DNA of 64,000 bases from Casimicrobium huifangae (GCF_009746125.1 NZ_CP041352.1:1562436-1626435), one strand, 5' to 3'; positions 47,995 to 57,085 are shown, counted from the stretch's first letter. The notes: generated by a model not told the origin, from the letters alone. Translations and numbers: made by a program.

Positions 47995-48855
47995 CTAGCC
48001 AGCGATGAATTCGCGCAGCAGCGCCATTGCGTCATCCGGCGCATCGGGAACGACACCGTGACCGCAGTTCGCGAACTCTTCGTAGCGAACCAGATGCGCC
48101 GGAATCGCGGCGGCGATGTCGCGCTGGCACTCAACCGGCAGCATCGGGTCAAGCGCACCGCCTATCACCAGCGTTGGGCACTGAATGCGCGACAGCTCAT
48201 GCAGCATGTCCAACGTGCACCCCTCGCCACCAGGGCCAAAGAAGCGTTCGCGCACCGGCTGCTTCATCACGATACGATGCCACAAATCCGGATCCGGTGG
48301 TGTTTGCGTGTAGAGCGGAAAAGCCACATCGATCCAGGCTTTCAATAGCTCCGGGCTGGTGTCACCTTCGACAAAGCGTCGTCGCGCCAGCTCGCCCGCT
48401 GCCGCGCCACCCAGGCGCGTGAACATCGCAATCTTCGCGTCGGTGTGCGACGTCGCCTGCGCCGACGTGCTCACCAGCACCAGCTTGCCCGCATGCGCAG
48501 GATGGCGAGTCGCGTAAGCCATCGCCACCATGCCGCCGAACGACGCGCCATAGACGATGGGCTTCACAATCCCCAGTGCATCGCAGAACGCAACCAAGTC
48601 GTCCGCCCACTGCGCAAGTGTCCACAGCTCCGGTGGGCCGTCGTCACTGCGTCCGTTGCCGCGGTGGTCGAGGTAGATAACCTGCGCCACATCGGTCAGC
48701 GCCGAGAAGTCGGGTTTGTAGATTGAATGGTCTGCGCCCGGGCCGCCGTGGAGCAGGATGACGGTGGGGACTTCGCGCATGGTGCCGCCATCAGGGCGGA
48801 GGGAGGCGCCGTCCGCGTCGAAGTAGAGGTTGATTCCGTTGACGTGGATTTTCAT
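47995..48855 (-). CDS. Alpha/beta hydrolase (proline iminopeptidase-like)
   Basis: 286 residues. Oxyanion motif LLHGGPGADHS at 34-44, DHRGNGRSD at 63-71 and nucleophile Ser105 in YGASFGGMVAM. Asp in GGALDPMLP and His in NCGHGVVPD complete the triad. Resembles small S33-family hydrolases; the substrate is not evident. The ATG at 48,855 is separated by 75 bases from the divergent HEPN-like gene. Confidence 0.88.
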   Translation of the reverse strand: MKIHVNGINLYFDADGASLRPDGGTMREVPTVILLHGGPGADHSIYKPDFSALTDVAQVIYLDHRGNGRSDDGPPELWTLAQWADDLVAFCDALGIVKPIVYGASFGGMVAMAYATRHPAHAGKLVLVSTSAQATSHTDAKIAMFTRLGGAAAGELARRRFVEGDTSPELLKAWIDVAFPLYTQTPPDPDLWHRIVMKQPVRERFFGPGGEGCTLDMLHELSRIQCPTLVIGGALDPMLPVECQRDIAAAIPAHLVRYEEFANCGHGVVPDAPDDAMALLREFIAG

Positions 48856-48930
48856 TTATATATCTGAGCCCGCATACAGTTGATCGGTCAGAATTGGCGG
48901 TTACCGTAGCGACCACAAGAAACAGCGCCA

Positions 48931-50640
48931 ATGCTTCAAATCAACACTGGAAAATTATTTGTTGGGAAGCCTGAATACATCAACGAACTTAGAGGCGTTC
49001 TCTACTCGAATCTTCGACTCGTTGGTACGGCGAAAATAGAAACGGCTGCTGGCACGTTACTCGCCGGCGGCTCAAGCTTGAACAATCCAGCGCTAGTCTA
49101 CGAGTTGACTGAGCAGATTGAAGCACGACTCGATGGACCGGGCTTTTTGTTGTCACACCGCATCGAACCATACGCCAAGGATTTTGCGGTCCTCGTTTCC
49201 TTCGCTTTGAATGTCGTGTGCACTGTGGACTTCGCTACAACTGAGAGGCTGTGCAACGGAAAGCCCGATGCCGCGGGTCGATACACACCGCGCACATTAG
49301 TCCAAAGATTTTTCGATGAGAAAGTTTTGTGCTCTCCGGCAGACCTACAGAAACTGCGCGAATTCACTGATCAGTTTCTCGCGTTAGAGCGGAAAAGCTT
49401 TCTCGGTGCGATGCGGGCAATGCGCACATATGTTGTTGCAATGCATCGTATTGCGGACGATGTCGAGCTTGCCTACACACTTCTCGTTGCTTCAATCGAA
49501 TCACTAGCTCAGAAATTTGACGGTCACGAAGGCGCATGGGGTGATGTTGATGATCAGAAAAGACTAGCAATAGACAAAGCGTTGGTTGGAGCGCCTGAAG
49601 ACGTCGCCCAAAGAGTACGATCCGCGATTTTGAGCACAGAGCATACGAAACTAAAGAAGCGGTTTCATGATTTCACGCTATCGCACCTAACGCCTGAGTT
49701 CTTTAGGGAGGAGGCTTCTGCGGAATCACAACCCGTTGGCCGTAATGATCTATCAGATGCAATTGAACAGGCATACAAGCTTCGCTCGGCCTACGTGCAT
49801 ACGCTGTCTCAGCTTCCTTGGTCTCTGATAGCACCGAATGAATTTTGCGAGACGGTTTTGGAGGATCGCGTCCAGACGTTGACTTTGCAAGGGCTTTCGC
49901 GCCTGGTGCGCCACGTGATTGGTGAGTTCGTCAAGCGACAACCGAAGTTAAATATGGAGCCGTACGACTACAGCCTCGAACGAGCTGGTGTAGTGCTGGC
50001 AAGTCTTGCGCCTCAGTATTGGATTGGTACAACGACCGGGATGCGCCTCGACGATGGGAGATTGCGGTTCGAGGGACTTTTAGAGCAAATAACTTCTCAC
50101 TTGTTAGGAAGAGGCGACGCAGTAGTTACTGATCTGCGCAAGGTGCTTAGCGTTGTTGAGCCTTCTTTGCCAAATATGAAACGTGAGCAGCGCGTGCCCT
50201 TCCTCGCGCTGCTCTACTGTTTCAACTCCTTCGTTCGTTCCGAAGATCGACTCGTCGAAGGCGCCGGTACCTTCCACAGATTTGCGGAAGAACTAGATGC
50301 GCCTTCAGCGGAGTCTGTCTTTGTGCATCTACTGATGAACAGGACGCCACACTGGCCGCTTGAAACTCATGAGGCAGTGATCGAGGAATACTTTCATCGT
50401 CGCAAGCACAGAAGCGGTCTGCGGGCGCCGGCGACGCTGGAAGCGGCCTCACTTCTTGGGATTGCCGAACGTCATCGAATTACGGGTGATTGGTTAGGCG
50501 CAGAGACTTTCATCTCCCAGGCAGTAGAGAACCTTCCGAGTTGCCTAAAGCTCCGAGAATTCGAGAAATCATTCCATGGCGCCATGTTTATCAACTGGCA
50601 AACAATACTTCTGCCTGCAAGGCACTCGCCAGCCGAGTAG
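48931..50640 (+). CDS. Uncharacterised protein with a possible HEPN motif
   Basis: 569 residues that match no family I know well. It is visibly more AT-rich than its neighbours (for example the first 60 bases), suggesting recent acquisition. The middle (about 180-300) is helical and includes LVASIESLAQKF and AYKLRSAYVH, where Arg285 and His290 form RxxxxH, the pattern of ApeA-type HEPN ribonucleases. The last 250 residues are helical with no motif, and a short LRGVLYSNLRL segment sits near the start. If HEPN, it would be an RNase in defence or stress; the call is tentative. Confidence 0.5.
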   Translation: MLQINTGKLFVGKPEYINELRGVLYSNLRLVGTAKIETAAGTLLAGGSSLNNPALVYELTEQIEARLDGPGFLLSHRIEPYAKDFAVLVSFALNVVCTVDFATTERLCNGKPDAAGRYTPRTLVQRFFDEKVLCSPADLQKLREFTDQFLALERKSFLGAMRAMRTYVVAMHRIADDVELAYTLLVASIESLAQKFDGHEGAWGDVDDQKRLAIDKALVGAPEDVAQRVRSAILSTEHTKLKKRFHDFTLSHLTPEFFREEASAESQPVGRNDLSDAIEQAYKLRSAYVHTLSQLPWSLIAPNEFCETVLEDRVQTLTLQGLSRLVRHVIGEFVKRQPKLNMEPYDYSLERAGVVLASLAPQYWIGTTTGMRLDDGRLRFEGLLEQITSHLLGRGDAVVTDLRKVLSVVEPSLPNMKREQRVPFLALLYCFNSFVRSEDRLVEGAGTFHRFAEELDAPSAESVFVHLLMNRTPHWPLETHEAVIEEYFHRRKHRSGLRAPATLEAASLLGIAERHRITGDWLGAETFISQAVENLPSCLKLREFEKSFHGAMFINWQTILLPARHSPAE

Positions 50641-50673
50641 GCCGAGCAGCTCGTTGCCGTCGCGGGGGCGATG

Positions 50674-51060
50674 TCACCAAAGCAAGTTCACCCGAAACAA
50701 TTTCATCGCCGCATCATCAGTCACCAGCGCTGCGCCTTCAATGATGGCTTGTGCCGCCAGCATCCGATCAAATGGATCGCGGTGCTCCACATCGAACCCA
50801 CCTGCCTTGATCGCGTGACTGTGTGCGACCGCGAGATGACTGAAGCCATCGGCGGTAATGAGTTCGTTGAAGTCGCGTATTGCTGTCTCGACGCCGGGCA
50901 GTTTGCCAATGCGGTGTTTGGTGGCGATTTCCCAGGCGCTTGCTGCGCTGACCAATACGGTGTTGCCTTCGTCGGCGATGGCTGCTGCCGCGCGCTTGGA
51001 CAGGCGCGGATCGTCCTTCCACCACCACAGGAGGGCATGGGTGTCGAGCAGCAGACGCAC
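50674..51060 (-). CDS. VapC-family PIN-domain toxin
   Basis: 128 residues from GTG 51,060. PIN-domain acids are visible: Asp in LLLDTHALLWW, Glu in SAWEIATK, Asp in HRDPFDRMLAAQA and VTDD near the C-terminus, which together hold Mg2+ for RNA cleavage. A GTG at 51,078 would overlap the antitoxin; the one at 51,060 gives the usual VRLLLDTHALLWW start, two bases after the antitoxin stop. Its target RNA is unknown. It converges with the HEPN-like gene, 33 bases apart. Confidence 0.9.
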   Translation of the reverse strand: MRLLLDTHALLWWWKDDPRLSKRAAAAIADEGNTVLVSAASAWEIATKHRIGKLPGVETAIRDFNELITADGFSHLAVAHSHAIKAGGFDVEHRDPFDRMLAAQAIIEGAALVTDDAAMKLFRVNLLW

Positions 51061-51062
51061 GG

Positions 51063-51290
51063 CTAGCGCCCTTCCCACGCAGCGAGTTCTTCCTCGGGCA
51101 GCGGGTCAAAGAACGCGGAATCGTCGATGCCCTTGACGCGACCACGCTGGCGCTTCGCGGTCTCGGGCGCCAGCGGCATCATGCGCGCGTAAGGCTTGCC
51201 GGCCTTCGCAAGAATGATTTCCTGCCCGGCATGAGCTTGCTCCAGTAGTTTGGAGAACTGGGTTTTGGCGTCGTGGACGTTGACGAGCAT
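51063..51290 (-). CDS. Phd/YefM-family antitoxin
   Basis: 75 residues. The N-terminus MLVNVHDAKTQFSKLLEQAHAGQEIILAKAGKPYARMMP is the classic Phd/YefM DNA-binding fold, and the C-terminal EEELAAWEGR would bind the toxin. The ATG at 51,290 has GGAGAG upstream. Together with vapC it forms a type II toxin-antitoxin operon under the promoter at 51,316-51,344. Confidence 0.92.
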   Translation of the reverse strand: MLVNVHDAKTQFSKLLEQAHAGQEIILAKAGKPYARMMPLAPETAKRQRGRVKGIDDSAFFDPLPEEELAAWEGR

Positions 51291-51315
51291 TTTGCTCTCC
51301 TAGCAGAATGCTCGT

Positions 51316-51344
51316 ATTATGACTTAGTCCATAGACTTAGTCAA
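51316..51344 (-). promoter_or_regulatory. Promoter with overlapping paired operator for the toxin-antitoxin operon
   Basis: On the minus strand TTGACT (51,344-51,339) and CATAAT (51,321-51,316) are 17 bases apart, a good sigma-70 match. Two copies of GACTAAGTC, each a near-palindrome, are at 51,334-51,342 and 51,321-51,329; their starts are 13 bases apart and they overlap the -35, spacer and -10. This is what an autorepressed Phd-type operon would show. Confidence 0.75.
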
Positions 51345-51551
51345 TTTGTGGCCTAGGCAAGCGTTCGAATGGGGCCTGATGCCGTGGCGGCAGTTTCGCG
51401 GTCGCGAGTGTGTGCGTCTGCAATCGCGAGTTCGCGAAAGCGGAAAGCATTGATCACTCGATGAAAACCCTTGGGTCGCCATCTATCTTTCTGAGCGCGT
51501 GTGAGTTTCCCCTTGGTGCACTTGCTCACCGCGTCACGGCCCGTGAAGCCT

Positions 51552-51899
51552 TTATCCGTGAGCCTTTCGCACGAACTCGGATTTCAGTTTCATCGGGCCG
51601 AATCCGTCAATCTTGCAGTCGATGTTGTGATCACCTTCGACAAGCCGAATATTGCGAACTTTTGTCCCTGCCTTGAGCGCCGAGCTGGCACCTTTCACTT
51701 TCAGGTCTTTGGTGATGGTGACTGAATCGCCGTCGGCGAGTACGTTACCCACCGCATCCTTGTGGACCGCCGGCGCGTCGTTGTCGACGGTGGTTTCGCC
51801 GGCCGCCCACTCGTGCCCGCACTCCGGGCAGATGAACAGCGCTCCATCCTGGTATGTCAAGCCAGAGTCACACGACGGGCACTTGGGTAGTTCATTCAT
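51552..51899 (-). CDS. yjdM: PhnA/YjdM zinc-ribbon protein
   Basis: 115 residues. A zinc ribbon (KCPSC at 6-10 and CPECGHEW at 24-31) is followed by the conserved [38 protein letters not shown] domain. Named for its place near phn genes in E. coli, but its role is unproven, and no phosphonate gene occurs here. The 260 bases to the antitoxin promoter show nothing else I recognise. Confidence 0.9.
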   Translation of the reverse strand: MNELPKCPSCDSGLTYQDGALFICPECGHEWAAGETTVDNDAPAVHKDAVGNVLADGDSVTITKDLKVKGASSALKAGTKVRNIRLVEGDHNIDCKIDGFGPMKLKSEFVRKAHG

Positions 51900-51956
51900 T
51901 TTTTGTTTTCGGTGAGTAACGTTGGAGACTGGTTTGATTTCCAGACAAAACCACGA

Positions 51957-53939
51957 CTAGAACCGCTTCAGCCAGTTGAAGAATTCGGTGTACCAAAGCT
52001 TCGAGTTCTGCGGCTTGAGGATCCAGTGGTTTTCGTCGGGGTAGACGACGAGACGTGACGCGATGCCCTTGGCGCGCAGTGTGTTGTAGTACTCGAGGCC
52101 TTCGTAGTAGGGCACACGGTAGTCGAGCTCGCCGTGGATGACCAGTGTCGGTGTCTTGAAGTTTTTAGAGAACGTGTGAGGCGATTGCGACTGGTATTTT
52201 TCGAGGTCTTCCCACGGCCAGCAGCCCAGCTCCTGGTTGAGCCACAGGTAGCCATCGTCGCCGAACTGGCTGACCCAGTTGTAAACGCCGGCGTGGCACA
52301 CATAGGCCTTGTAGCGATCGGTGTGGCCGTTCATCCACGCGACCATGTAGCCGCCGTAGCTGCCGCCGGCAGCGTAGAGGCGCTTTTTGTCGACGACGCC
52401 TTCCCTGATCAGCGCATCGGTCACCGCCTCGGTGTCGGTCAGCTCGCGGTGACCAAGGTCGCCGTCGATGATGCCGAGGAAGCGCTCGTCAAAGCCGGAC
52501 GAGCCGTGATAGTTCACGGCCGCGACGACGTAGCCCTGCGCGGCGAACGCGTGCACGTTCCAGCGGTAGTGCCAGGTGTCCATGTGCGCGGCGTGCGGGC
52601 CGCCGTGGATGCTGTGCAGCAGCGGGTACTTTTTCTTCTTGTCGTAGTTCGGCGGGTAGCAGACGAAGGCCTGCACCGGCTCGTCATTCCAGCCATTGAA
52701 GGTGCGGCTTTGCCACTTGCCGAGCGGGACTTTGTCGAGGAACGCATTGGTGCGGTCGAGGCGGTGTTGTTTGGTTTCGTCCGTGCCAAGTGTGTAGAGC
52801 CGCGCCGGGTGATCGATGGATGCCTTGGTGAACACGGTGGTTGCGCCGTCTGCCGACTGCGCAAACGCCATCACATGGCCGCCGTGGGCGATGGCGGTGG
52901 GTGCTTCTGCAGACAACGGCAGCGACCAAAGGTGCTGCACGCCGGCATCCTCGGCGCAGAACAGGATCGCTTGATCGTCGGCACGCCATGCCGGGTTGGC
53001 GCTGCCGTAGGTGCCGACCGAGCGCGGCCACTTGGCAGCGAGACGCTCGGCCTTGCCGGACTTGAGGTCTACCAGCATCAGCCGCGTGTGCTGGCTGGGG
53101 GCGGACGTGGGCGTCGCGAGCACGGCGACACGGGTGCCATCGTGCGAGTAGGCGGGTGCGACGAGCCACATGTCGCCGAGATCGGTCACCTTGCTCTTGC
53201 GCGACTTGAGGCTGAGATGGATCAACGTGTTGCGCGAGATCAGCCGTGTCGGATCCTCCGGCTGCGACCAGACGATCTCCTTGCCGTCCGGCGAAATCGC
53301 GTACTCGGCTGGACCGGGATCGCCAAGCCCGAGCGTCCACGGCTTGCCAGCGAACAGGTCTTTTGCCGCACCGCTGGCGACGTTGATCTCAAACAAATGC
53401 GGGCGGGTGCCGTCGCAGACCCAGCTGTCCCAGTAGCGATAGTTGTCGGTCTCAATGACCTTGGCCTGTACCTTGGATTCTTTCTGCTCTTTCTTGCGCT
53501 TGGCCTGCTGCGCATCGGTCTTGAGTTCCGGCCACACCCAGCTGATCGCTGCGACGCGCTTGCTGTCGGGGAACCACTTGATGCTGCCTACGCCGGTGGA
53601 GAGCGAGGTCACGCGGCGTGCTTCACCGCCGTCAGGCGCGATGACGTAGAGCTGCGGTTCCTCATCGGCGCTCTTGCCTTCGCCGCGTTTGGCGCAGAAG
53701 GCGATCAGCTTCCCGTCGGGCGACCATTGCGGGGCGGTGTTCTTCTTGCCGGCACTAGTGAGCTGCTTGCGCGTCTTGCCATCCGTGGAGTAAAGCCAGA
53801 GCTGGGTGGCACTCTCGTTCGTTTCCATCGAGTAGGTCGTCTGGTCAACGACTACCCAACTGCCATCCGGCGAGATGCTCGGCGTGCCGATGCGCTCGCA
53901 CTGCCAGAGGTGGTCGACGGTGAGATGTTTCGCTTTCAT
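51957..53939 (-). CDS. S9-family peptidase (acylaminoacyl-peptidase-like)
   Basis: 660 residues. The N-terminal ~400 form a WD-like beta-propeller (repeated SPDGKxIxF and KWFPDSKRVAA). The C-terminal alpha/beta-hydrolase domain has nucleophile Ser527 in AAGGSYGGYMVAW, Asp in HGELDYRVPY and His in DENHWI. It would hydrolyse short peptides or release acylated or dipeptide N-termini. No signal peptide is evident. Confidence 0.92.
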   Translation of the reverse strand: MKAKHLTVDHLWQCERIGTPSISPDGSWVVVDQTTYSMETNESATQLWLYSTDGKTRKQLTSAGKKNTAPQWSPDGKLIAFCAKRGEGKSADEEPQLYVIAPDGGEARRVTSLSTGVGSIKWFPDSKRVAAISWVWPELKTDAQQAKRKKEQKESKVQAKVIETDNYRYWDSWVCDGTRPHLFEINVASGAAKDLFAGKPWTLGLGDPGPAEYAISPDGKEIVWSQPEDPTRLISRNTLIHLSLKSRKSKVTDLGDMWLVAPAYSHDGTRVAVLATPTSAPSQHTRLMLVDLKSGKAERLAAKWPRSVGTYGSANPAWRADDQAILFCAEDAGVQHLWSLPLSAEAPTAIAHGGHVMAFAQSADGATTVFTKASIDHPARLYTLGTDETKQHRLDRTNAFLDKVPLGKWQSRTFNGWNDEPVQAFVCYPPNYDKKKKYPLLHSIHGGPHAAHMDTWHYRWNVHAFAAQGYVVAAVNYHGSSGFDERFLGIIDGDLGHRELTDTEAVTDALIREGVVDKKRLYAAGGSYGGYMVAWMNGHTDRYKAYVCHAGVYNWVSQFGDDGYLWLNQELGCWPWEDLEKYQSQSPHTFSKNFKTPTLVIHGELDYRVPYYEGLEYYNTLRAKGIASRLVVYPDENHWILKPQNSKLWYTEFFNWLKRF

Positions 53940-54040
53940 CGCGGGTCCGTGTCATGCGTGGAGACGCAAGCGTAACCGCTGACGCGTTGTACTGCGGGGT
54001 GTTGTGATGAATTGCGAGGTTTGCGGAACGAGTCTTTGTC

Positions 54041-54114
54041 GTGGGTTGGGCACCTTCACCACGCGCCGGTCTTGCACCGCTCCAGACGCTTGGGCAAGGA
54101 GTTGCCCACCCTAC
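54041..54114. repeat. Second copy of the GGGTGGGCA-type inverted repeat
   Basis: Left end GTGGGTTGGGCACC at 54,041-54,054; right end TTGCCCACCCTAC at 54,102-54,114. An inner TGGGCAAGGAGTTGCCCA hairpin is centred near 54,100. It shares its ends with the odhB-upstream element at 8,847-8,912. It fills the gap between the S9 peptidase and the nitrilase-family gene. Confidence 0.7.
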
Positions 54115-54124
54115 ACGCTGCCAT

Positions 54125-54874
54125 TTAGTCGGGATACCAGTCGTACTGACTTGAGCAAAGCGGGAAGATGCCGATGCCCGACTCCGCCTTCGGCAGTCGC
54201 AGAAGCGTCTGCCCTGTCGGTGCAATCACGATGCTCCGGCCTTGTTCGGCGCCTTCAGCAGGGTAGTTCAGCGAATTGGGCCAGTTCGCTTGTACGACGT
54301 AAGCGTTGAGATGGACTGCCAGACGGCGGGCACAGTCGATGTAGGGCTCCTGGCAGGTTGCACTTTGCGGATCCGGGCGCATGGTGCCGGGCCAGAAAAT
54401 CAGGCCGACCCCGCTGTTTGCCAACTGATTGGTCACGAGGTGAATGTCCTCGACCTCGCGGCACAGAACGGCAGAACAACGATGGCCACAAAGCGAATAC
54501 GCGGGACGGGAGCTGCCTGCCGCGAAGAGCGTAGCTTCCGCCGTTGTCAAGCCATTCTTGGACACTTCACCAAGAATGATGCCATCGCGGTCTACAAAGA
54601 CGCTGCTATTGAAAGTCTGTCCGTCGTTGATCACAGGTGCACCGACAACGGCGGCGATTTGGTATTGCCGGCATGCGTTCTGCAGCTCCAACAACGCGCC
54701 AGCAATGGATGATGGCACACACAGCTCCCCAATTTTCCGGTGGTAGCCCGTGATGCTGAGTTCCGGAAAGACGCACAAGTGGGCACCATGTTGAGCGGCG
54801 TGCGCAAGCGCACTCACCGCCGAGCCGACATTTTCGTGAATACCCCAGTGCATCACCCGCTGAACGATGGCCAT
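54125..54874 (-). CDS. Carbon-nitrogen hydrolase (nitrilase superfamily)
   Basis: 249 residues from ATG 54,874. The catalytic triad is visible: Glu38 in VFPELSITGY, Lys106 in GEVSKNGLT and Cys138 in VLCREVED. The architecture matches amidase/nitrilase enzymes acting on C-N bonds; the substrate is unknown. The frame extends to 55,009, overlapping the AAA gene; GTG at 54,967 is another possible start. The neighbouring AAA ATPase is transcribed in the same direction. Confidence 0.85.
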   Translation of the reverse strand: MAIVQRVMHWGIHENVGSAVSALAHAAQHGAHLCVFPELSITGYHRKIGELCVPSSIAGALLELQNACRQYQIAAVVGAPVINDGQTFNSSVFVDRDGIILGEVSKNGLTTAEATLFAAGSSRPAYSLCGHRCSAVLCREVEDIHLVTNQLANSGVGLIFWPGTMRPDPQSATCQEPYIDCARRLAVHLNAYVVQANWPNSLNYPAEGAEQGRSIVIAPTGQTLLRLPKAESGIGIFPLCSSQYDWYPD

Positions 54875-54953
54875 GCGAAGCAGGTCGCTGTTTGCTGATG
54901 CGATGCTGTCCGCATGCGCTCTCAAGTCGGAGTCTGCCGATGTCGCGATGTGC

Positions 54954-55688
54954 TCAAGGCTTGACACGGGCAAGCAGCGTCTTGAGGGTGGCCTGCGGGT
55001 CGAGCACAAAGTCCCTGGTGACGCGGAAATGCTCAGTGTCCTCGTGGTTCACACGTTGTAACCCCTCCGGCGTACACACGTAGATCCACGCGTCGGGGTA
55101 GGCCATGAGAATCGGCGAGTGGGTCGCGATGATGAACTGCGAGCGTTCAAGCACCAGATCGTGAATGCGCGATAGGGCAGCCAGTTGACGGTGGGGCGAC
55201 AGCGCTGCCTCCGGCTCGTCAAGGATGTACAAACCCTGCTCACCGAAGCGGTTGTTGAGCAGTGCCATGAAGGATTCGCCGTGCGATTGTTCGTGCAGGG
55301 AGCGTTCGCCATAGGCCGCACCAACGTTCAACGCTTCAACTTCCGTCGCTACGTTGAAAAAGCTTTCCGCACGCAAAAAGTAGCCTGTTTGCGGGCGCTT
55401 GATGCCCTTCGATACACGCAAGAACTGGTGTAGCCCCGAATGCGAAGCACGCGTCGCGAAGTTGAAATTGCGGCTGCCGCCTTCTGCGTTGAAGCCCAAC
55501 GAAATCGCCAGCGCCTCAAGCAATGTCGATTTGCCCGAGCCGTTCTCACCCACAAAGAACGTTACTTTCGGATGCAGCTCGATGTAGTCCAGATTGCGGA
55601 TGACCGGCAGCGACAGTGGATAGCTGTCGAATGATTCGATGAGTTCGGTCTTCAGCGCGATGCTTGAAACGAACTGGGTCGAGATCAT
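54954..55688 (-). CDS. AAA family ATPase (ABC-type/SMC-like)
   Basis: 244 residues. Walker A GENGSGKST at 47-55; Walker B and catalytic Glu in LYILDEPEAALSP. No membrane segment, so a soluble SMC/Rad50-like or OLD-like ATPase is likely. The protein is short and lacks an obvious nuclease domain. It begins nine bases after moeA, so it may be co-transcribed with moeA. Confidence 0.85.
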   Translation of the reverse strand: MISTQFVSSIALKTELIESFDSYPLSLPVIRNLDYIELHPKVTFFVGENGSGKSTLLEALAISLGFNAEGGSRNFNFATRASHSGLHQFLRVSKGIKRPQTGYFLRAESFFNVATEVEALNVGAAYGERSLHEQSHGESFMALLNNRFGEQGLYILDEPEAALSPHRQLAALSRIHDLVLERSQFIIATHSPILMAYPDAWIYVCTPEGLQRVNHEDTEHFRVTRDFVLDPQATLKTLLARVKP

Positions 55689-55697
55689 CGCAGCGCG

Positions 55698-57002
55698 CTA
55701 CATCACGCCTTCAAACATCTGCACATCCACCATGCTTCCCGGCTCCACGTTGCCGGTCTCGGTGCTGAGCACCACGAAGCAGTTGGCCTGCACCATGGAG
55801 GAGAGGATCCCCGAGCCCTGATCGCCAGTGGTGCGGACTTCGTAGCCACTGTTGCCCATCGTGAGCACGCCGCGCTGGAACTCGGTGCGTCCCGGCAACT
55901 TTTTGACTTTGTTGGTCAAGGTCGCTTTGGCTGTGGGTGGCAGCGCGTAGTCGGTGCGGCCCTGCAGCGTGGCGATAGCGGCACGGACGAACTGGTAGAA
56001 GGTGACGGTGACGGCGACCGGATTGCCCGGCAGGCCGAAGAAATAGGCATCGCCGACCTTGCCCACCGCCATTGGCCGACCCGGCTTCATGGCAATCTTC
56101 CAGAACAGCACCTCGCCCATCTCGTTGAGCATCTGCTTGATGAAGTCCGCTTCGCCGACGCTGACGCCGCCGCTGGTGATAATCACATCGGCCTGCGTCG
56201 AGGCGGCAGCAAACGCGCTGCGGATCGCCTCGGGGTCGTCGACGAAATTGCCGAGGTCAATCGGCTGACACCCGGCGCGCTGCAGCAGACCGTAGATGGT
56301 GTAACGGTTGCTGTCGTAAATCTCGCCGGGGCCAAGCGGCGTGCCGATGGTCTTGAGCTCGTCGCCGGTGGAGAAGAAGGCCACGCGCAGCTTGCGGTAG
56401 ACGTCGACCTCCGCCACGCCGAGGCTCGCCAGCAGGCCCACGGCCGCCGGGCCGATCAGGGTGCCTTTCGGCAGCGCGACTGCGCCAGTCTTCAGGTCCT
56501 CGCCGCGAAAGCGGCGGTTTTGCCCTGCCTTCAAATCGTTCGGCAGGTGCACGCCGGCATCGTCCACGGTGACACGTTCCTGCATCGCCACGGTGTCGCA
56601 ATCGGCAGGCATCACGGCACCGGTGAAAATGCGCACGCATTCGCCCTTGCCGACCGGGCCAAGGTAGGGCTTGCCGGCATAGCTGGTGCCGACGCGTTTC
56701 ATGGTCGTATGTTGTGGTTCGACGGGCTCACCACGAACGGACGCCGCGTTAGCGCTCGTCGACACGATGTCCGCATGACGATACGCCCAGCCGTCCATCG
56801 CCGAGTTGTCGTGGCCTGGCACATCGATGGGCGAAATCACGTCGTGTGCCGCGACGCGGCCCAATGCCGCGCGGATGTGCAGCCGCTCGGTCACCCCGAT
56901 TGGCGCGAGGAATTTGCTGATGAACGCCCTTGCCTTGTCGACCGGCATCGAATTGGGATCGTAGTCGTCGGCGCAGGAGAGTTCGCGGATGGTGGCGGCC
57001 AT
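55698..57002 (-). CDS. moeA: Molybdopterin molybdenumtransferase MoeA
   Basis: 434 residues. Inserts molybdate into adenylylated molybdopterin. The GHDNSAMDGWAYRHAD region at about 63-78 and TGDELKTIGTPLGPGEIYDSN (domain III) are present, as are ITSGGVSVGEADF and the C-terminal IV domain. Residues about 84-99 (SANAASVRGEPVEPQH) are not typical of MoeA and are encoded by an inserted dispersed repeat (56,713-56,742) read in frame; the protein could still fold, since the site is between domains. First gene of the moeA-AAA pair. Confidence 0.93.
   Translation of the reverse strand: MAATIRELSCADDYDPNSMPVDKARAFISKFLAPIGVTERLHIRAALGRVAAHDVISPIDVPGHDNSAMDGWAYRHADIVSTSANAASVRGEPVEPQHTTMKRVGTSYAGKPYLGPVGKGECVRIFTGAVMPADCDTVAMQERVTVDDAGVHLPNDLKAGQNRRFRGEDLKTGAVALPKGTLIGPAAVGLLASLGVAEVDVYRKLRVAFFSTGDELKTIGTPLGPGEIYDSNRYTIYGLLQRAGCQPIDLGNFVDDPEAIRSAFAAASTQADVIITSGGVSVGEADFIKQMLNEMGEVLFWKIAMKPGRPMAVGKVGDAYFFGLPGNPVAVTVTFYQFVRAAIATLQGRTDYALPPTAKATLTNKVKKLPGRTEFQRGVLTMGNSGYEVRTTGDQGSGILSSMVQANCFVVLSTETGNVEPGSMVDVQMFEGVM
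56713..56742 (-). repeat. Dispersed palindromic repeat inside moeA
   Basis: On the minus strand the sequence is GTTCGTGGTGAGCCCGTCGA followed by ACCACAA. It matches the element at 11,820-11,850. It sits wholly within the moeA reading frame and encodes VRGEPVEPQ, a peptide that repeats of this kind commonly produce. It keeps the frame open. Confidence 0.8.
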
Positions 57003-57085
57003 GATGTGAAGCGGTGGAATGGCGAAAGCAGGAAGTTTATGCCGCGAACAGCTGCAGGGGCGTGGCGTGGGGCGCGGGCAGCCGG

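Noticed and set aside
51410..51725. Two short plus-strand frames near the YjdM gene
   Set aside because: They overlap YjdM on the opposite strand and have no recognisable content.
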